A stretch of DNA of 15,131 nucleotides from CAYXWH01 sp964468755 (GTDB lineage: Bacteria > Chloroflexota > Dehalococcoidia > Dehalococcoidales > RBG-16-60-22). Location of the stretch: positions 1 through 15,131 of the forward strand of contig CAYXWH010000045.1 of NCBI GenBank assembly GCA_964468755.1. Direction: 5' to 3'. Below, piece by piece: positions 1-6,836 of the stretch (the first letter of the stretch is position 1; each line of letters starts with the position of its first letter). Made by a program: the position numbers and the translations under genes. The notes under the pieces are model-generated. The model searched no databases. It had not been told where the DNA came from and saw nothing but the letters and a program-made list of their open reading frames with translations.

Positions 1-57
1 GGCACCAGACAGCTCGCGGAAAAAGAGTTCCTTGAGCTTATCGGGCAGGCAAACTGA
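1..57 (+). CDS. C-terminal end of an upstream gene, possibly NAD-dependent DNA ligase
   Basis: The first 18 codons read GTRQLAEKEFLELIGQAN and then TGA, in frame from base 1, ending two bases before the pth start. The segment with E-F-L-E-L-I-G resembles the last helix of the BRCT domain that closes NAD-dependent DNA ligases (LigA), which often end in a similar E-F-L-x-L-L-G sequence. Eighteen residues are too few to identify a family, so the ligA reading is a guess. What is solid is an open frame ending just before pth, which suggests co-transcription. Confidence 0.4.
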   Translation, partial: GTRQLAEKEFLELIGQAN

Positions 58-59
58 TT

Positions 60-641
60 ATGAAATTGATTATAGGACTGGGCAATCCGGGACAATACTA
101 CGCTCATAACCGCCATAATATCGGCTTTATGTGTCTCAGTCACCTTGCCAGGACACAGGGCATACGTCTGGATAGAAAGAAGGGAAATGCCCGTACCGGT
201 ACCGGGGAAATCGCCGGCCATGAAGTAGTGCTGGCTCGACCTCAGACCGGAATGAACCTCAGCGGTGACGCCGTTTACCGCCTGGTAAACAGGTACCGTG
301 TGTCCGCTGAGGACCTGGTCATTATCCACGATGACCTTGACCTGCCGCTGGGAAAGGTCCGTATTCGCCACGGCGGTCGCTCCGCCGGACACAAGGGAAT
401 CAAATCCGTTATCAATCATCTTGGCAGCCCCGATTTCTACCGCATCAAAGTTGGTATCGGTCGTCCGGATACAACAGACCTGCCAGCCAGGGAAAAAGAG
501 GCGGCGGTAGTCGACTACGTGCTGAGTGATTTTTCCCCGGACGAGAAAAAAATCATTGCCGGAATCATACCGCAGGTAGGTGAGGCAATCATGTGTCTCC
601 TTGACCATGGCTTGAGCGCTGCCATGAACCGTTATAACTAG
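60..641 (+). CDS. pth: Peptidyl-tRNA hydrolase
   Basis: Cytoplasmic enzyme that cleaves the ester bond of peptidyl-tRNAs dropped from ribosomes and so recycles tRNA. The 193-aa length is normal for bacterial Pth. The family signature GLGNPG lies at residues 6-11, followed by N17-R-H-N20, which supplies the catalytic histidine (His19, equivalent to E. coli His20). The second block P61-Q-T-G-M-N-L-S-G69 carries Asn66 (E. coli Asn68), and H90-D-D-L-D-L-P carries Asp91 (E. coli Asp93). The third block reads G-H-K-G-I-K, with Lys112 where E. coli has Asn114; this position varies among bacteria, so activity is still expected. The usual Phe of PxTFMN is Gly64 here. The start lies two bases after the preceding stop, which suggests translational coupling, and no strong Shine-Dalgarno is visible. 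Confidence 0.97.
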   Translation: MKLIIGLGNPGQYYAHNRHNIGFMCLSHLARTQGIRLDRKKGNARTGTGEIAGHEVVLARPQTGMNLSGDAVYRLVNRYRVSAEDLVIIHDDLDLPLGKVRIRHGGRSAGHKGIKSVINHLGSPDFYRIKVGIGRPDTTDLPAREKEAAVVDYVLSDFSPDEKKIIAGIIPQVGEAIMCLLDHGLSAAMNRYN

Positions 642-645
642 CGCT

Positions 646-675
646 TTGCCGGCACCGGCAAACCGGTGATATAAT
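646..675 (+). promoter_or_regulatory. Probable promoter for the LOG-like gene and enolase
   Basis: A perfect -10 TATAAT at 670-675 is preceded by TGA (667-669), making an extended -10. A weak -35, TTGCCG, lies at 646-651 with an 18-base spacer. The predicted transcription start near 682 leaves a leader of about 30 bases before the ATG at 713. The -35 lies inside a perfect inverted repeat (645-662), whose role is unclear. Confidence 0.45.
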
Positions 676-712
676 TCTTTACGATTTAGTGTAGTAAAGG
701 AACCACCAGCTC

Positions 713-1234
713 ATGAATAGACAAATGATTATCGCCGTCATCGGTGGCGGCCAGTGCACCGAAGCCGAAGCCGAACAAGCCGAGACGGTTGGCCGCGAAA
801 TTGCCAGACAGGGAGCCGTACTGGTATGCGGCGGAATGGGGGGCATCATGGAGGCAGCCTGCCGGGGCGCCAGCGCTGAGGGAGGCATCACTATCGGCAT
901 TCTCCCCGGGGACAACTGCCAGGTAGCCAATCCCTATGTCAGGATTCCCATTGTTACCGGAATCGGCTATGCCCGGAATGTAGCCGTGGTCAAGACAGCC
1001 CAGGCGGTTATCGCCATTGCCGGCAGCTATGGCACCCTTTCCGAGATAGGTCATGCCTTGCAGAGCGGTATTCCCGTCATTGGTCTCAATACGTGGTCGC
1101 TGTACCGGAACGGTCAGCAGGACAACACCATTATTCCGGCAACAAGTGCCGCCGACGCGGTTGGCAAAGCCATTACCGCAATAAAAAACCAAAACCCTGA
1201 TTACCTGACAGGAGAGAGATATGCCAGTAATTGA
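713..1234 (+). CDS. LOG/TIGR00725-like Rossmann nucleotide-binding protein
   Basis: A 173-aa protein of the lysine-decarboxylase-like/LOG fold; the short form matches what is annotated as TIGR00725. Visible pieces are the N-terminal strand and glycine turn I9-I-G-G-G-Q14, the second glycine loop C39-G-G-M-G-G-I-M46, G85-Y-A-R-N89, and A103-G-S-Y-G-T-L-S-E111. The last corresponds to the PGGxGTxxE motif of LOG enzymes, but the first two residues are altered (A-G-S for P-G-G). LOG enzymes release free cytokinin from its ribotide; bacterial relatives bind nucleotides, and the substrate of this branch is not established, so I assign no reaction. An AAAGGA Shine-Dalgarno lies at 696-701. The last 14 bases overlap the start of enolase, so the two genes are co-transcribed and probably translationally coupled. 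Confidence 0.85.
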   Translation: MNRQMIIAVIGGGQCTEAEAEQAETVGREIARQGAVLVCGGMGGIMEAACRGASAEGGITIGILPGDNCQVANPYVRIPIVTGIGYARNVAVVKTAQAVIAIAGSYGTLSEIGHALQSGIPVIGLNTWSLYRNGQQDNTIIPATSAADAVGKAITAIKNQNPDYLTGERYASN

Positions 1235-2507
1235 GAAGGTCAGCGCCAGGGAAATCCTGGACTCACGGGGAAACCCGACCATAGAAGTGGAGGTAACCCT
1301 GGATGACGGTACCATCGGGCGAGCCGCAGTGCCTTCCGGAGCCAGCACCGGCCAGCATGAGGCGCTGGAGCTGCGCGATGGCGACAAGTCCCGGTATAAC
1401 GGCAAGGGAGTACTCAAGGCGGTAGCCCATGTGAATGAGATTATCGCTGCCGCCGTTAACGGAATGCCTGCCACCGGTCAGGAAGAAATCGACCGCCGGT
1501 TGATTGAGCTTGATGGCACCAGCGATAAATCAAAACTGGGCGCCAATGCCATCCTGGGGACATCGCTGGCGGTAGCCCATGCCGCGGCTGCCTCACTGAA
1601 ACTACCCTTGTATCACTACCTGGGTCATACCACCGATTATACATTGCCGGTGCCGATGTTGAATATTCTCAACGGCGGCAAGCATGCCGCCAATTCCACC
1701 GACTTACAGGAATTTATGGTTATGCCCGCCGGTGCCGGCAGCTTCAGTGACGCCCTGCAAATGGGTGCCGAGGTCTACCATATGCTGAAGAAAGTGCTCC
1801 ATGATAAAGGCCTCGATAACAATGTCGGTGACGAAGGCGGTTTTGCCCCTTCCCTGACCTCAAACCGGGAAGCCGTAGAAGCCATTCTTACCGCTATCGA
1901 GAAAGCCGGATACCAGTCGGGCAAAGACTGTTTTATCGCTCTCGACCCGGCGTCAAGCGAGTTCTTCCATGATGGTCACTATGTTCTCACCCGCGAAGGT
2001 CTGAAACTGAGTCCGACGCAGATGGTAGAATATTATGTCAAATGGGTGGCCGACTACCCTATCATCAGTATCGAGGATGGTATGGCTGAGGACGACTGGG
2101 AAGGCTGGCAGATGCTGACTCAGCAACTGGGCGATAAAATCCAGCTGGTCGGTGATGACCTGTATGTCACCAATATCAACCGTCTCCGTCAGGGCATCGA
2201 CCGGAAAGCGTCCAACTCCATTCTTATCAAGTTGAACCAGATTGGTACCCTTACCGAGACAATTGCAGCCATTAGAATGGCACATCAGGCAGGCTGGACG
2301 GCGGTAGTGAGTCATCGCTCCGGAGAGACCGAAGATACCACCATAGCTGATCTGGCAGTAGGGCTTGGTACCGGTCAAATAAAGACCGGTGCCCCGTGCC
2401 GCTCCGAGCGTACCGCTAAGTACAATCGCCTCCTTCGAATAGAAGGTGAACTGGGAGATAAGGCAAGCTTTGCCGGAATGCGGGCATTCGCCGGTTTACA
2501 GAGGTAA
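1221..2507 (+). CDS. eno: Enolase (phosphopyruvate hydratase)
   Basis: Glycolytic and gluconeogenic enzyme interconverting 2-phosphoglycerate and phosphoenolpyruvate, Mg-dependent, cytoplasmic. The 428 aa match the family's usual length. The N-terminal D14-S-R-G-N-P motif and the mobile loop G40-A-S-T-G-Q are present. All key residues are in place: His155 in N-G-G-K-H, the catalytic acid Glu205 in G-D-E-G-G, the Mg ligands Asp242, Glu285 (S-I-E-D-G-M) and Asp312 (G-D-D-L), the catalytic base Lys337 (L-I-K-L-N-Q), and the S364-H-R-S-G-E-T-E loop. The C-terminal half is canonical up to the YNRLLRIE block. The ATG is set by AGGAG at 1210-1214. It overlaps the preceding LOG-like gene by 14 bases and is followed after two bases by the metallo-hydrolase start, indicating one operon. 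Confidence 0.98.
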   Translation: MPVIEKVSAREILDSRGNPTIEVEVTLDDGTIGRAAVPSGASTGQHEALELRDGDKSRYNGKGVLKAVAHVNEIIAAAVNGMPATGQEEIDRRLIELDGTSDKSKLGANAILGTSLAVAHAAAASLKLPLYHYLGHTTDYTLPVPMLNILNGGKHAANSTDLQEFMVMPAGAGSFSDALQMGAEVYHMLKKVLHDKGLDNNVGDEGGFAPSLTSNREAVEAILTAIEKAGYQSGKDCFIALDPASSEFFHDGHYVLTREGLKLSPTQMVEYYVKWVADYPIISIEDGMAEDDWEGWQMLTQQLGDKIQLVGDDLYVTNINRLRQGIDRKASNSILIKLNQIGTLTETIAAIRMAHQAGWTAVVSHRSGETEDTTIADLAVGLGTGQIKTGAPCRSERTAKYNRLLRIEGELGDKASFAGMRAFAGLQR

Positions 2508-2509
2508 TA

Positions 2510-3183
2510 ATGAATGAAGTCGTACCGGGCGCTTACCGCATAGAGTTGCCACTGATTTACGAAGATCCGCTTTTCCGGCATGTAAATGCCTACTTGTTTT
2601 CGGGAGATAATGGCTATCTGCTGGTTGATACCGGCTGGAATGATGAGAAAGCCTTCGTTTCACTGAAAAATCAACTGGCGGAAGGCGGCATTGATATCAG
2701 AGACATCTCCCGGATAGTGGTTACCCACATTCATCCCGACCATTACGGTATGGCTGGCAGGCTCAAGAGCGCTTCCGGGGCTACATTCTTTCTCCACTCC
2801 ATTGAGCAAAATCTAATTGAGCCACTATACATACACAAGGATAAATTCCATCGTCATACCGCTGATTGGTTGCACCGGAACGGTGTGCCCCCTAAAGAAT
2901 TACTTGAAATTCAAAAATATACAGGAGATACGTCCCAATTCGTCATTCCCACCTCACCGGATGTTAGCCTGCACGGGGGTGAACACATTTCCACCGGCAC
3001 CTTCAACTTTACGGTTATCTGGACGCCGGGACATTCCGAAGGCCATATCTGCCTGTATGAGCCGGCCAAAAAAATACTGATATCCGGAGACCATATACTG
3101 CCCACGATAACCCCCCATGTCGGACTGCACCCCGAGTCCACCGGCAACCCGCTAAAAGCCTATTTTGCCTCGTTAAAGGAAAT
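2510..3183 (+). CDS. Metallo-beta-lactamase-fold hydrolase, truncated by assembly gap
   Basis: The N-terminal 224 residues of an MBL-fold metal-dependent hydrolase. The metal-binding motif H73-I-H-P-D-H78 is present, as are the further ligands His175 (T-P-G-H-S-E-G-H) and Asp194 (S-G-D-H-I-L-P). The long insert between residues 95 and 150 and the T-P-H-V-G-L-H-P segment are typical of the roughly 320-residue, glyoxalase II/lactonase-like branch of this superfamily; the substrate cannot be read from the sequence. The gene starts two bases after the enolase stop, using AGAGG at 2500-2504 as ribosome site. It then runs into the 100-N gap, so the C-terminal domain is missing from the data rather than shown to be missing from the organism. 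The in-frame tail after the gap should not be trusted because the true gap length is unknown. Confidence 0.9.
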
Positions 3184-3283
3184 NNNNNNNNNNNNNNNNN
3201 NNNNNNNNNNNNNNNNNNNNNNNNNNNNNNNNNNNNNNNNNNNNNNNNNNNNNNNNNNNNNNNNNNNNNNNNNNNNNNNNNNN
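3184..3283. other. Assembly gap, exactly 100 N
   Basis: One hundred undetermined bases, a conventional placeholder for a scaffold join of unknown length. The preceding hydrolase breaks off at residue 224 of an expected ~320, so if it is intact a few hundred bases are probably missing. Gene adjacency across this point is less certain than elsewhere. Confidence 0.98.
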
Positions 3284-3325
3284 CGAAAATTCTCTCAAAA
3301 CAGCATTATCTACTATCAAAAAACC

Positions 3326-3334
3326 TGATATAAT
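3326..3334 (+). promoter_or_regulatory. Extended -10 promoter element before the dehydratase-family gene
   Basis: TGATATAAT at 3326-3334 is a perfect extended -10 (TGnTATAAT), the same nine bases as at 667-675. No good -35 is seen at the expected distance (TTATCT at 3306-3311 at best), which fits an extended -10 promoter. The predicted start near 3341 gives a leader of about 23 bases. Confidence 0.4.
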
Positions 3335-3363
3335 GGTTATGTATCAGCAAATAACGAGGTTTC

Positions 3364-4386
3364 ATGAAAAGCATCGGCATTACCACCACAGTCCCCATAG
3401 AGTTTCTCATCGCTGCCGGCTTCCAACCAATAGACCTGAACAATGTTTTCATTACCGACGCTAATCCGGAGCGAATGGTCGCCATCGCCGAGAGAGCCGG
3501 TTTCCCGCTGAACTGTTGCAGCTGGATTAAGGGAATCTACGGCGTCTGCATGGACCGCGGCATCGATACCGTCCTCTGTGTCACCACTGGTGACTGCTCT
3601 AACACCGTCATGTTGATGGAAGTACTCAGGCACCGGGGTCTCCGGGCGATACCCTTTGCCTTCCCGGAACAGTCTGACCCGGAGCGAATGCAGACTACCC
3701 TGCAGACATTTGCCGGGCTACTGGGCACTACCCTGTCCGACGCCGACCGGGTTGCCAGGGAACTACGGCCCAGCCGTAACCTGGCATTGAAACTGGACGA
3801 GCTTACCTGGAAGCAGAACGTGGTCAGTGGCTGGGAGAACCACCTCTGGCTGGTCAGCACCTCCGATTTCAACGGTAATCACCATACCTATTACCATCAA
3901 TTACAAAGACTCGTGGCTGACTGTTGCCAGCGCCAGCCCTTCCCGGAAGAAACTATCCGGCTGGCATATATTGGCGTACCGCCGGTCTACGCCCGGGACT
4001 TTTATCGCTACCTGGAAAATCACGGCGCCAGGGTAGTCTTCAACGAGATTCAGCGGCAGTTCGCCATGCCGGAACCTGGGGAATCGCTGGCGGAACAATA
4101 TGCGAACTACACATACCCCTACTCCATTTACCAGCGACTGAAGGATATTACCGCCGAGCTCCGCCGCCGGGAGGTTGACGGAGTCATCCACTACGTTCAG
4201 GCATTCTGCCACCGGGGAATAGGTGATATCATCTTCCGTGATGCCATTAATCTACCGGTTCTCACCCTGGAAGGGAACGATGACTTTTCCCTGAACAGCC
4301 ACATTAAAACGAGAATTGAAGCCTATCTGGACATGCTGCACCGGGCGCGAAAAGGACTGAACTACCGCCGACAGGTGGTGAAATGA
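3364..4386 (+). CDS. 2-hydroxyacyl-CoA dehydratase family protein (HgdB/D-subunit-like)
   Basis: A 340-aa protein of the family that includes the beta subunits of (R)-2-hydroxyacyl-CoA dehydratases and benzoyl-CoA reductase-type proteins. Members bind a [4Fe-4S] cluster through cysteines and catalyse radical dehydration or ring reduction after ATP-driven activation by a separate activator. Candidate ligands sit at family-like places: Cys51/Cys52 in N-C-C-S-W-I-K-G, Cys78 in T-T-G-D-C-S-N, and Cys282 in V-Q-A-F-C-H-R. The closing L300-T-L-E-G-N-D-D is also typical. A GAGG Shine-Dalgarno (3356-3359) precedes the ATG. Neither the partner subunit nor the ASKHA-type activator is next to it, although the upstream side is hidden by the gap. 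The gene is followed by gap with 43 bases between. Family membership is firm; substrate and whether it works alone are unknown. Confidence 0.88.
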   Translation: MKSIGITTTVPIEFLIAAGFQPIDLNNVFITDANPERMVAIAERAGFPLNCCSWIKGIYGVCMDRGIDTVLCVTTGDCSNTVMLMEVLRHRGLRAIPFAFPEQSDPERMQTTLQTFAGLLGTTLSDADRVARELRPSRNLALKLDELTWKQNVVSGWENHLWLVSTSDFNGNHHTYYHQLQRLVADCCQRQPFPEETIRLAYIGVPPVYARDFYRYLENHGARVVFNEIQRQFAMPEPGESLAEQYANYTYPYSIYQRLKDITAELRRREVDGVIHYVQAFCHRGIGDIIFRDAINLPVLTLEGNDDFSLNSHIKTRIEAYLDMLHRARKGLNYRRQVVK

Positions 4387-4429
4387 CCCAAACCGATACA
4401 TTGTAAAAATAGCACAAGGAGGACATAGT

Positions 4430-5443
4430 ATGACTATCAAGATTGGTATCAATGGTTTCGGCCGTATTGGCAGATTAACTATCCGGGCAATAAATGAGTA
4501 CCACCGGGACCGGCTCGAGGTAGTGGCTATCAACGACCTTACCGATACCAAGACTAATGCCCACCTGCTGAAATGGGATAGTAACTACGGGCGCTACTCC
4601 GGCACGGTGGAAGCTAGAGATGATGCCATTATGGTCGATGGTAATGAGATAAAGGCGTTATCAGTCAGTAATCCGGCGGATATTGCCTGGCGCGATCACG
4701 GGGTGGACATCGTTATTGAGTCAAGCGGCCGGTTTACCGATGCCACCAAGGCGTCGGCTCACCTTGAAGGCGGTGCCAAGAAAGTAATCATTTCCGCCCC
4801 GGCAAAGAACGAAGACGCCACCATTGTCATGGGTGTCAACGAAGACCACTATGACCCGGGACAACACCGGGTTATCTCCAATGCTTCCTGCACCACGAAC
4901 TGCATCGCCCCGGTGGTCAAGGTACTCCACCAGAGCTTTGGTGTCAGTAAGGGACTGATGACCACCATTCATTCGTACACCAATGACCAGCGGGTAATGG
5001 ATACCTTTCACAAGGATTTGCGCCGTGCCCGGGCAGCGGCACTGAATATGATTCCCACCACCACCGGTGCCGCCAAGGCAGTAACCCAGGTAATCCCCGA
5101 GCTTGCCGGTAGAATCCATGGTCTGGCTTTCAGAGTGCCCACGCCCACTGTTTCCGTGGTTGATTTCGTTGCCGTCCTGGAGAAAGAGGTTACTGCGGAG
5201 CAGGTCAACCGTGCCTTTCAATCTGCTGCCGAGGAATCATTGTCCGGTATTCTGGAGTACTGCCAGGAGGAACTGGTCAGCATGGACTTCAAAGGCAATC
5301 CCGCCAGTTCCATTGTGGATTCGCTGGGAACCATGGTCATCGGGGGTGATATGGTCAAAGTACTTGCCTGGTATGATAATGAATGGGGCTACAGCTGCCG
5401 GCTTGCTGACCTCTGTGCTTATATTGCCGATAAAGGACTATAA
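4430..5443 (+). CDS. gap: Glyceraldehyde-3-phosphate dehydrogenase, type I
   Basis: Oxidises glyceraldehyde-3-phosphate to 1,3-bisphosphoglycerate with NAD(P) and phosphate, or the reverse in gluconeogenesis; cytoplasmic homotetramer. The 337 aa are full length. The Rossmann motif G6-I-N-G-F-G-R-I-G-R15 is present, with Asp36 at the end of strand 2 (A-I-N-D-L), which favours NAD. The active site is S150-N-A-S-C-T-T-N-C158 with catalytic Cys154, and the base is His181 in T-T-I-H-S-Y-T. The S-loop (about 187-206) and the C-terminal A-W-Y-D-N-E-W-G-Y block are intact. A strong Shine-Dalgarno AAGGAGG (4416-4422) lies seven bases before the ATG. With enolase upstream it covers part of lower glycolysis, but kinase and mutase genes are not in view. 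Confidence 0.98.
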   Translation: MTIKIGINGFGRIGRLTIRAINEYHRDRLEVVAINDLTDTKTNAHLLKWDSNYGRYSGTVEARDDAIMVDGNEIKALSVSNPADIAWRDHGVDIVIESSGRFTDATKASAHLEGGAKKVIISAPAKNEDATIVMGVNEDHYDPGQHRVISNASCTTNCIAPVVKVLHQSFGVSKGLMTTIHSYTNDQRVMDTFHKDLRRARAAALNMIPTTTGAAKAVTQVIPELAGRIHGLAFRVPTPTVSVVDFVAVLEKEVTAEQVNRAFQSAAEESLSGILEYCQEELVSMDFKGNPASSIVDSLGTMVIGGDMVKVLAWYDNEWGYSCRLADLCAYIADKGL

Positions 5444-5494
5444 CCACCTATGACCAAAGGACTACCGATTTGTTGGGAAAGACATCATTAACGA

Positions 5495-5524
5495 TTGACA
5501 TATGATTACTCAAATGCGTAAAAT
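5495..5524 (+). promoter_or_regulatory. Promoter for first CetZ-like gene
   Basis: A perfect -35 TTGACA (5495-5500), an 18-base spacer, and -10 TAAAAT (5519-5524). The predicted start near 5531 leaves a leader of about 26 bases. The arrangement closely mirrors the promoter of the second CetZ-like gene (9980-10009). Confidence 0.6.
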
Positions 5525-5556
5525 AGCATGATATTAATCTCTAGCCAGGTAACAGA

Positions 5557-6732
5557 ATGAAATTAATTGTTGTTGGTTGTGGGCAATGTGGTGGCAGGAT
5601 TGCTGATGAGTTTGCCCGGCTCCACCTTCGGGCAAGGGCGCAGCGCGGGCTACAAATCATTACCGGCGCCTTTGCCGTTAATACTGACGTTGCCGATTTG
5701 AGCGGTCTTACCAGTATAAAGCCTAATTACAATTTTCGCATTCTCATTGGCGGTCGTAAGACCGGCGGTCATGGTGTCGGTAAAATCAACGAGCTCGGAG
5801 CGGAGTTAGCCAGAGAAGACGCGGATAAAGTACTTGAGACGATACGAAATACCAAGAATTTCGCCGAGGCAGATGCTTTTCTGCTTATTGGCGCGGCGGC
5901 CGGTGGCACCGGATCGGGCTCCCTGCCGGTACTGACACAACAGATAAAAGAGCGCTATGTAGACAAGCCGATATACAACATGATTGTGTTGCCCTTTGAG
6001 CATGAAGAGACCACCGAGGAAAGAACCGTCTACAATGTTGCCACCTGTCTGAAATCTGCATATCTGGTGTCTGACGCCATCTTTCTGGTCGATAACCAGA
6101 GATATGCCAGAAAAGACGCTTCAATCCTGAGCAACCTTTCCAAAATAAATTCCCTGATAACCAGGCCGTTCTACGGGTTGCTCTGTGCGGGAGAAGAGAA
6201 AAAGCCCAAGTATATTGGTGCCAAGATGCTCGATGCCGGGGATATTATTCAAACCCTCGCGGGATGGACGACAATCGGGTATGGACACTCGCAAAACCAG
6301 TTTTTGGGTTCGCTTTTTAAAAAGAGCCGTGATTTCCGTAATAAGGCAACAGAGACACAAAAGGGAGTCCAGTCAATGGATGAGGCTATCAGCGGTCTGT
6401 CTCTCAAGTGCAACCCGATTGACTCCAAGAGGGGTCTCTATCTGGTTTCGGCACCATCCAAAGATATCAATATGGACCTCATTAAAGAACTGGGGACCTA
6501 TATGAAAAGCCTTGCCCCTGAGGCGGTACTTCGCAGCGGTGATTACCCCCGGGACAGGGGAGGACTGGACGTGACCGTTATTCTCTCCGAACTAAGTGAC
6601 GTGGAAAAGATTAGAAACTATTTCTCCAAGGCAATAAACCTTATCGCGGCGATTAAGAAACGCCAGACCGGACTGGTAAGTCAACAACGAGACATTGATA
6701 TTACTATTAAAGATATACCTTCGTTACTATAA
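5557..6732 (+). CDS. CetZ-like tubulin/FtsZ-superfamily GTPase, paralogue A
   Basis: A 391-aa predicted GTP-binding, polymer-forming protein of the tubulin/FtsZ superfamily, closest by motif to archaeal CetZ, whose Haloferax members control cell shape. Seen in sequence: T1 loop G7-C-G-Q-C-G-G-R-I15; A40-V-N-T and R61-I-L-I-G plus G70-G-H-G-V-G-x-x-N-E-L-G81, all typical of CetZ; tubulin signature A115-G-G-T-G-S-G121; V144-L-P-F; and the T7 loop L225-D-A-G-D229, whose Asp226 and Asp229 match the hydrolysis-stimulating FtsZ residues Asp209/Asp212. It lacks the canonical FtsZ nucleotide-loop wording. Residues 226-243 resemble the CetZ segment after T7. The protein ends in K385-D-I-P-S-L-L391, shared with paralogue B. 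Cytoplasmic; no membrane segment. AGG at 5547-5549 is a weak ribosome site. The T4 loop has Ala115 where B has Gly. It converges with the 187-aa helical gene. Function in this organism is inference. Confidence 0.88.
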   Translation: MKLIVVGCGQCGGRIADEFARLHLRARAQRGLQIITGAFAVNTDVADLSGLTSIKPNYNFRILIGGRKTGGHGVGKINELGAELAREDADKVLETIRNTKNFAEADAFLLIGAAAGGTGSGSLPVLTQQIKERYVDKPIYNMIVLPFEHEETTEERTVYNVATCLKSAYLVSDAIFLVDNQRYARKDASILSNLSKINSLITRPFYGLLCAGEEKKPKYIGAKMLDAGDIIQTLAGWTTIGYGHSQNQFLGSLFKKSRDFRNKATETQKGVQSMDEAISGLSLKCNPIDSKRGLYLVSAPSKDINMDLIKELGTYMKSLAPEAVLRSGDYPRDRGGLDVTVILSELSDVEKIRNYFSKAINLIAAIKKRQTGLVSQQRDIDITIKDIPSLL

Positions 6733-6778
6733 TAATAGTCGTTACTATACTAAACCACAGTAGCCATTTTCACCTTAA

Positions 6779-6798
6779 GGCAGGAATTATTACCTGCC
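6779..6798. terminator. Hairpin between convergent genes, possible bidirectional terminator
   Basis: GGCAGG (6779-6784) pairs with CCTGCC (6793-6798) around an 8-base AT-rich loop, placed between the convergent CetZ-like gene and the 187-aa gene. There is no long T-run on either side, so termination is plausible from position but not strongly supported. Confidence 0.35.
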
Positions 6799-6836
6799 GT
6801 TACTGGAATTGTCAAGAAACATGCTCAGCCTCGCTA

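Noticed and set aside
645..662. Perfect inverted repeat TTTGCCGG-CA-CCGGCAAA as terminator of pth
   Set aside because: No T-run follows and it overlaps the -35 of a likely promoter; possible operator, but unsupported.
686..1474. 262-aa minus-strand ORF
   Set aside because: Antisense to the LOG-like gene and the start of enolase, both certain genes; no recognisable motif.
3284..3328. In-frame C-terminal tail of the metallo-hydrolase after the gap
   Set aside because: Frame across 100 N is arbitrary, the tail resembles no MBL C-terminus, and the stop overlaps a promoter-like TGATATAAT.
4721..5221. 166-aa minus-strand ORF
   Set aside because: Antisense to GAPDH, glycine-rich by reflection of the gene, no start signal.
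5557..6732. Canonical cell-division FtsZ
   Set aside because: Nucleotide-loop and mid-domain wording fit CetZ better; no ftsA, ftsQ or mur genes nearby; two paralogues in an unusual context. The FtsZ-like tail alone is not enough.
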